Source: Sanderia malayensis
Lineage: Eukaryota > Cnidaria > Scyphozoa > Semaeostomeae > Pelagiidae
Length of the DNA stretch: 64,000 nt
Assembly (NCBI GenBank): GCA_013076295.1
Contig: RQOL01000822.1
Coordinates: forward strand, 124,001 to 188,000
Direction: 5' to 3'
In this document: one piece after another, positions 63,140 through 64,000 of the stretch
How positions within the stretch are numbered: position 1 is the first letter of the stretch
Layout: every line of letters starts with the position of its first letter
Notes under the pieces: generated by a model
What the model saw: the letters and a program-made list of their open reading frames with translations, nothing else
The model's database searches: none
What the model was told of the DNA's origin: nothing
Program-made: the position numbers and the translations under genes

Positions 63140-64000
63140 TCCCGCTTTTGATGACTTCCCACTTTTTCTTGACTACCAATGTTTGTTGACTTCCCACTTT
63201 TGATGACATCCCAGTTTTCACGACCTCCAACATTTCCGTGACTTCCCACTTTTGATGACTTCCCATATTTGAGGACTTCCTACTTTTTCTTGACTTCCCA
63301 TTTTTGCTTCACTTCCCACTTTTGATGACTTCCCATTTTTGATGATTTCCCACTTTTTCTTGACTTCCAACTTTCGGTGACTTCTGATTTTTGATAACTT
63401 CCCACTTTTGATGACTTCCCACTTTCGATGACTTCCCGTATTTTCTTGACTTCCCACTTTTGATGACCTCTCACTTTTAAAGACTTCCCACTTTTTCTTG
63501 ACTTCCCACTTTTCTTGACTTCCCACTTTTGATGAGTTCCCACTTTTTCTTGACTTCGCCTTTTTGATGACTTCCCACTTTTGATGACTTCCCACTTTTG
63601 ATGACTTCCCACTTTTGACGACATCCCACTTTTGATGACTTCCCACTTTTTTTTACTTCCCCTCTTTTTCTTGACTTCCCACTCTTGATGACTTCCCACT
63701 TTTTTTTTACTTCCACCATTTTCCTGACTTCCCGCTTTTGATGACTTCCAACTTTTTCTTGACTTCCCATTTCAGATGATTTCCCACTTTTGAAGACTTC
63801 CCATTTTTGATGACTTCCCACTTTTTCTTGACTTCCCACTTTTAATGACTTTCCACTTTTGATGAGTTCCCACTTTTTCTTGACTTCGCCTTTTTGATGA
63901 CTTCCCACTTTTGATGACTTCCACTTTTTCTTGACTTCCCACTTTTTTTTGACTTCCCACTTTTGATGACTTTCCACTTTTGATGATTTGCCACTTTTGA
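63140..64000. repeat. Array end of window, copy of about 29.3-30.5 kb
   Basis: Matches 29.3-30.0 kb at a constant offset of 33,829 bp, including the rare ttccaactttcggtgac (29534 and 63363). Homology at about this offset begins further left, near 62.75 kb. Near 63,860 it jumps to sequence like 30,340-30,480 (gatgagttcccac, then ttttttttgac, then gatttgccac), so about 310 bp present in the earlier copy is missing. The array continues beyond the window. Confidence 0.82.

Larger units (their letters stand above)
5435..64000. repeat. Pure 17/18-bp minisatellite array, about 58.6 kb
   Basis: Uninterrupted head-to-tail monomers. The two main forms are ACTTCCCACTTTTGATG (17 bp) and ACTTCCCACTTTTTCTTG (18 bp). 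Frequent variants include ATTTCCCACTTTTGAAG, ACTTCCCATTTTAGATG, ACTTCCCATATTTGAGG, ACTTTCCACTTTTGATG, ACTTCCCACTTTCGATG and ACTTCCCGTATTTTCTTG. Dividing length by mean monomer size gives about 3,300-3,400 copies. I saw no inverted monomer and no unrelated insertion. Variant monomers recur in fixed order and define the higher-order units listed separately. Both the repeat itself and the absence of other content are clear; any function is unknown. Confidence 0.96.

Noticed and set aside
5435..64000. CRISPR array
   Set aside because: The direct repeats are 17-18 bp and abut each other without unique spacers. There are no cas genes and no leader. The array is far too long and is diverged like a satellite.
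5435..64000. CENP-B box (suggesting centromeric satellite) in ctttcgatgacttcccgta
   Set aside because: Only the TTCG half agrees. The required A after four bases and the CGGG half are missing (C and CCCG instead). A centromeric role is possible but not shown by the sequence.
5435..64000. Telomeric or simple microsatellite repeat
   Set aside because: The unit is 17/18 bp and none of the known telomere repeats (such as TTAGGG types) is present. The array carries long-range order, unlike a microsatellite.
5435..64000. Perfect polypurine/polypyrimidine mirror repeat (H-DNA)
   Set aside because: Each monomer is interrupted by A and G on the T/C-rich strand (ttcccAc, ttGAtGA, cttGA), so uninterrupted pyrimidine runs stay short, mostly under about 12 bases.

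Overview
The window is one continuous block of repetitive DNA. I find no gene that can be supported, no rRNA or tRNA, no CRISPR array and no recognisable autonomous transposon. It looks eukaryotic: a satellite or minisatellite array of at least 64 kb that runs off both ends. The species cannot be told from the sequence. The basic monomer is 17 bp (ACTTCCCACTTTTGATG, about 41% GC), mixed with an 18-bp form (ACTTCCCACTTTTTCTTG) and many point variants. Every copy I read has the same orientation, so the + strand is rich in T and C and the - strand in A and G throughout.

Region 1 (1-5434) is composite. Short monomer runs alternate with twelve copies, the first partial, of a longer unrelated element. 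Form A (about 288 bp) occurs at 1-66 (3' part only), 841, 1420, 1836, 2364, 3175, 3986, 4592 and 5146. Form B (about 224 bp, roughly 63 bp shorter near its 5' end) occurs at 331, 2753 and 3564. Monomer runs beside the elements have their own variants (ctttatcttg, ttttggtgacc, tttcggcgac). Part of the region is a tandem array with an exact 811-bp period.

Region 2 (5435-64000) is pure monomer array, roughly 3,300-3,400 monomers (length divided by mean monomer size, not counted). Variant monomers act as bar codes that reveal nested higher-order repeats (HORs): a 6,837-bp tandem duplication (6,855 to 13,692); a roughly 2.8-kb HOR (17.5-25 kb); a third copy of the 5.6-9 kb material at 32.3-35.2 kb; a 1.14-1.26-kb HOR (35.5-40 kb); an HOR with units of 4.34, 3.90 and 5.25 kb (41.5-60 kb); and a near-identical 2,145-bp tandem duplication (58.85-63.14 kb). 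The last 860 bp are a copy of material near 29.3-30.5 kb, 33,829 bp to the left. This is the pattern expected from repeated unequal exchange and replication slippage at several scales.

Long open frames on the - strand (up to 386 codons) come from the monomer itself: none of its three - strand frames has a stop codon, and because 17 is not a multiple of three all three frames give the same 17-residue peptide in different phase. I do not annotate them as genes. The most interesting points are the HOR architecture, the A/B element and its A/B mosaic copy, the frame-independent open frame, the dense GTGGGAA motif on the - strand, and a 3-kb patch with clustered one-base shortenings that may be assembly error.
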